A stretch of 64,000 bases of DNA from Jeotgalibacillus sp. ET6 (GTDB taxonomy: Bacteria > Bacillota > Bacilli > Bacillales > Jeotgalibacillaceae), in assembly GCF_029667115.1 (NCBI RefSeq), contig NZ_JARUIU010000007.1:62001-126000 (forward strand), given 5' to 3'. This document shows, piece by piece, positions 63,277 through 64,000 of the stretch; positions within the stretch are counted from its first letter, which is position 1, and each line of letters begins with the position of its first letter. A program made the translations under genes and the position numbers. Under the pieces are notes generated by a model that searched no databases, was not told the origin of the DNA, and was given only the letters and a program-made list of their open reading frames with translations.

Positions 63277-63712
63277 AGTAATGCCTCCTAGTATGTAATT
63301 TTATATATTTACATCCTGCTCATGTGAGTTGAACAAAATGTGAATACCGCGGGTAGGGGGAGTACATTAAAATTTACAGCAAAAATCGTTTTCTGACAGA
63401 TAAAACAGGAGTGGTTCTAGTTGCAATGTTAGAGTATAGTTCAAACATATAACAAGTTAATAATTTGTAAACGACCCACATACGTAAGAGACATCTACAT
63501 GCACTCATAAAGGATCAATGACACTGGAGTAGATCTTTGTACACCTTAAAAATACTTCATTTTGATAGAAAGCCAGACTCTTTAAAATCTTATTGGGCTT
63601 TCAATGTGACATAGGACCTGTTCAGCGATCCAAAAGGTGCTTTACTAAAAATTAATAACTAGCACAAATTTGTTTCGATATAATCTAGATTTATAGAGTG
63701 TATACCTATTTA
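63277..63712. other. Intergenic region, no gene recognised
   Basis: About 435 bp without a supported ORF. A dyad GAAAGCC (63568-63574)/GGGCTTTC (63595-63602) is visible but has no T-run. The region should contain the HNH nuclease promoter; no convincing hexamer pair could be chosen. Confidence 0.4.
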
Positions 63713-63735
63713 TTTTGCTATACAGCAAAGAAAAA

Positions 63736-63776
63736 CGGCCTGTCTGTTGAGAAGGACTCAACATAGACGGCCGTAT
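63736..63776 (-). terminator. Terminator of the racemase gene
   Basis: ACGGCC, CTGTTGAG and CTCAACA, GGCCGT arms form a long stem (about 17 bp with a small internal mismatch) around AAGGA. On the minus strand it ends in GTTTTTCTTTG. It lies about 15 bp after the stop at 63791. Confidence 0.75.
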
Positions 63777-63790
63777 ACGTTACATCTGTT

Positions 63791-64000
63791 TTAGATATAT
63801 TCTTTGGCTACAGCAGAAGAAGTCATGATAGACAACAAAGCCCCATAGTTGACTGAAAAAGCGACGGCATCCCCAACCTGCAAATCCACCTTTTTTGCGT
63901 TGAGTACGGTATGGTCGCTGCTGAATCCCATAATATTCAGATCCAATAAAGGAGTCAGCCCGGAGACTAAGACATCCTGAAAACCAACGCCAAGAATGCA
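63791..64000 (-). CDS. Alanine/ornithine racemase-family PLP enzyme, C-terminal fragment
   Basis: Only the last 69 residues are inside the window (the gene continues past the right edge). The end reads GFSSDHTVLNAKKVDLQVGD, then FSVNYGALLSIMTSSAVAKEYI, the typical C-terminal beta domain of the PLP-dependent alanine/ornithine racemase family (ornithine racemase/YhfX-like), which interconverts D- and L-amino acids. The substrate cannot be judged from this piece. It is followed by a terminator at 63736-63776. Confidence 0.75.
   Translation of the reverse strand, partial: CILGVGFQDVLVSGLTPLLDLNIMGFSSDHTVLNAKKVDLQVGDAVAFSVNYGALLSIMTSSAVAKEYI

Noticed and set aside
1-64000. CRISPR array, prophage, restriction-modification or known anti-phage defence system
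   Set aside because: No regularly spaced repeats, phage structural genes, methyltransferase/restriction pairs or defence gene sets were found; the CPBP protease and radC remnant alone are not evidence.

Overview
The window is chromosomal DNA from an endospore-forming, low-GC Gram-positive bacterium of the Bacillaceae. The basis is a gerA-type germinant receptor operon behind a sigma-G-like promoter, Bacillus-style AraR, Zur and cre (CcpA) sites, many lipobox lipoproteins, TTG/GTG starts with strong GGAGG ribosome binding sites, and a BlaR1-type beta-lactamase system. Many secreted proteins are acidic, which would suit a mildly halophilic or alkaliphilic relative, but the species cannot be fixed from this sequence.

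Layout. 0-2.9 kb: class A beta-lactamase and its BlaR1 sensor (cut by the left edge), with BlaI-type operators but no blaI. 2.9-6.2 kb: RQC-minor DNA-binding protein, PQQ-type sugar dehydrogenase lipoprotein, a membrane protein, a DUF6440 protein. 6.2-9.0 kb (minus): an ABC-2 transporter and a LytTR regulator whose N-terminus is a degenerate ABC ATPase. 9.3-12.7 kb: response regulator, ABC ATPase, permease and short histidine kinase, of peptide-antibiotic self-protection type. 12.8-13.5 kb: YdhK-like lipoprotein. 13.5-20.2 kb: arabinose regulon (araR; kinase, araD, araA, sugar porter). 20.2-25.5 kb: CPBP protease, Zur-controlled ZinT, an unknown permease, APH-like kinase, GNAT. 25.4-30.5 kb: AT-rich decayed island with radC, HTH-TPR, IS1182 transposase and VOC remnants around an intact erythromycin-esterase-like gene. 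30.7-35.9 kb: SRPBCC protein, S41 protease lipoprotein, a PadR operon with three DUF1048 paralogues, AIM24. 36-39.5 kb: gerABC-type operon. 39.6-44.7 kb: a second two-component system plus MacB/FtsX-type ABC transporter. 44.9-47.2 kb: P-loop kinase, small proteins, EamA exporter. 47.4-62 kb: glycan locus. 62.3-64 kb: small protein, secreted HNH nuclease, and the end of a PLP racemase.

How the genes work together. The glycan locus is the largest coherent system: GH31 alpha-xylosidase, GH42 beta-galactosidase and GH95 alpha-fucosidase, all with overlapping ends and no signal peptides, then a YesL-like membrane protein, a YesM/YesN-like two-component system and an Lpl-type oligosaccharide ABC importer without its own ATPase. 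Together they fit uptake and intracellular dismantling of fucosylated/galactosylated xyloglucan side-chain oligosaccharides. Three of its transcription units share a TGACATGA motif at similar distances upstream, and two carry cre sites. The arabinose operon has two AraR boxes and a cre site and uses a kinase unlike B. subtilis AraB.

A dispersed repeat (two near-full copies about 41 kb apart in opposite orientation, plus truncated ones) ends in terminator-like hairpins and supplies several apparent terminators. No tRNA, rRNA, CRISPR array, riboswitch or intact mobile element was recognised. The most novel-looking element is the ABC-LytTR regulator; the glycan locus is the richest complete pathway.
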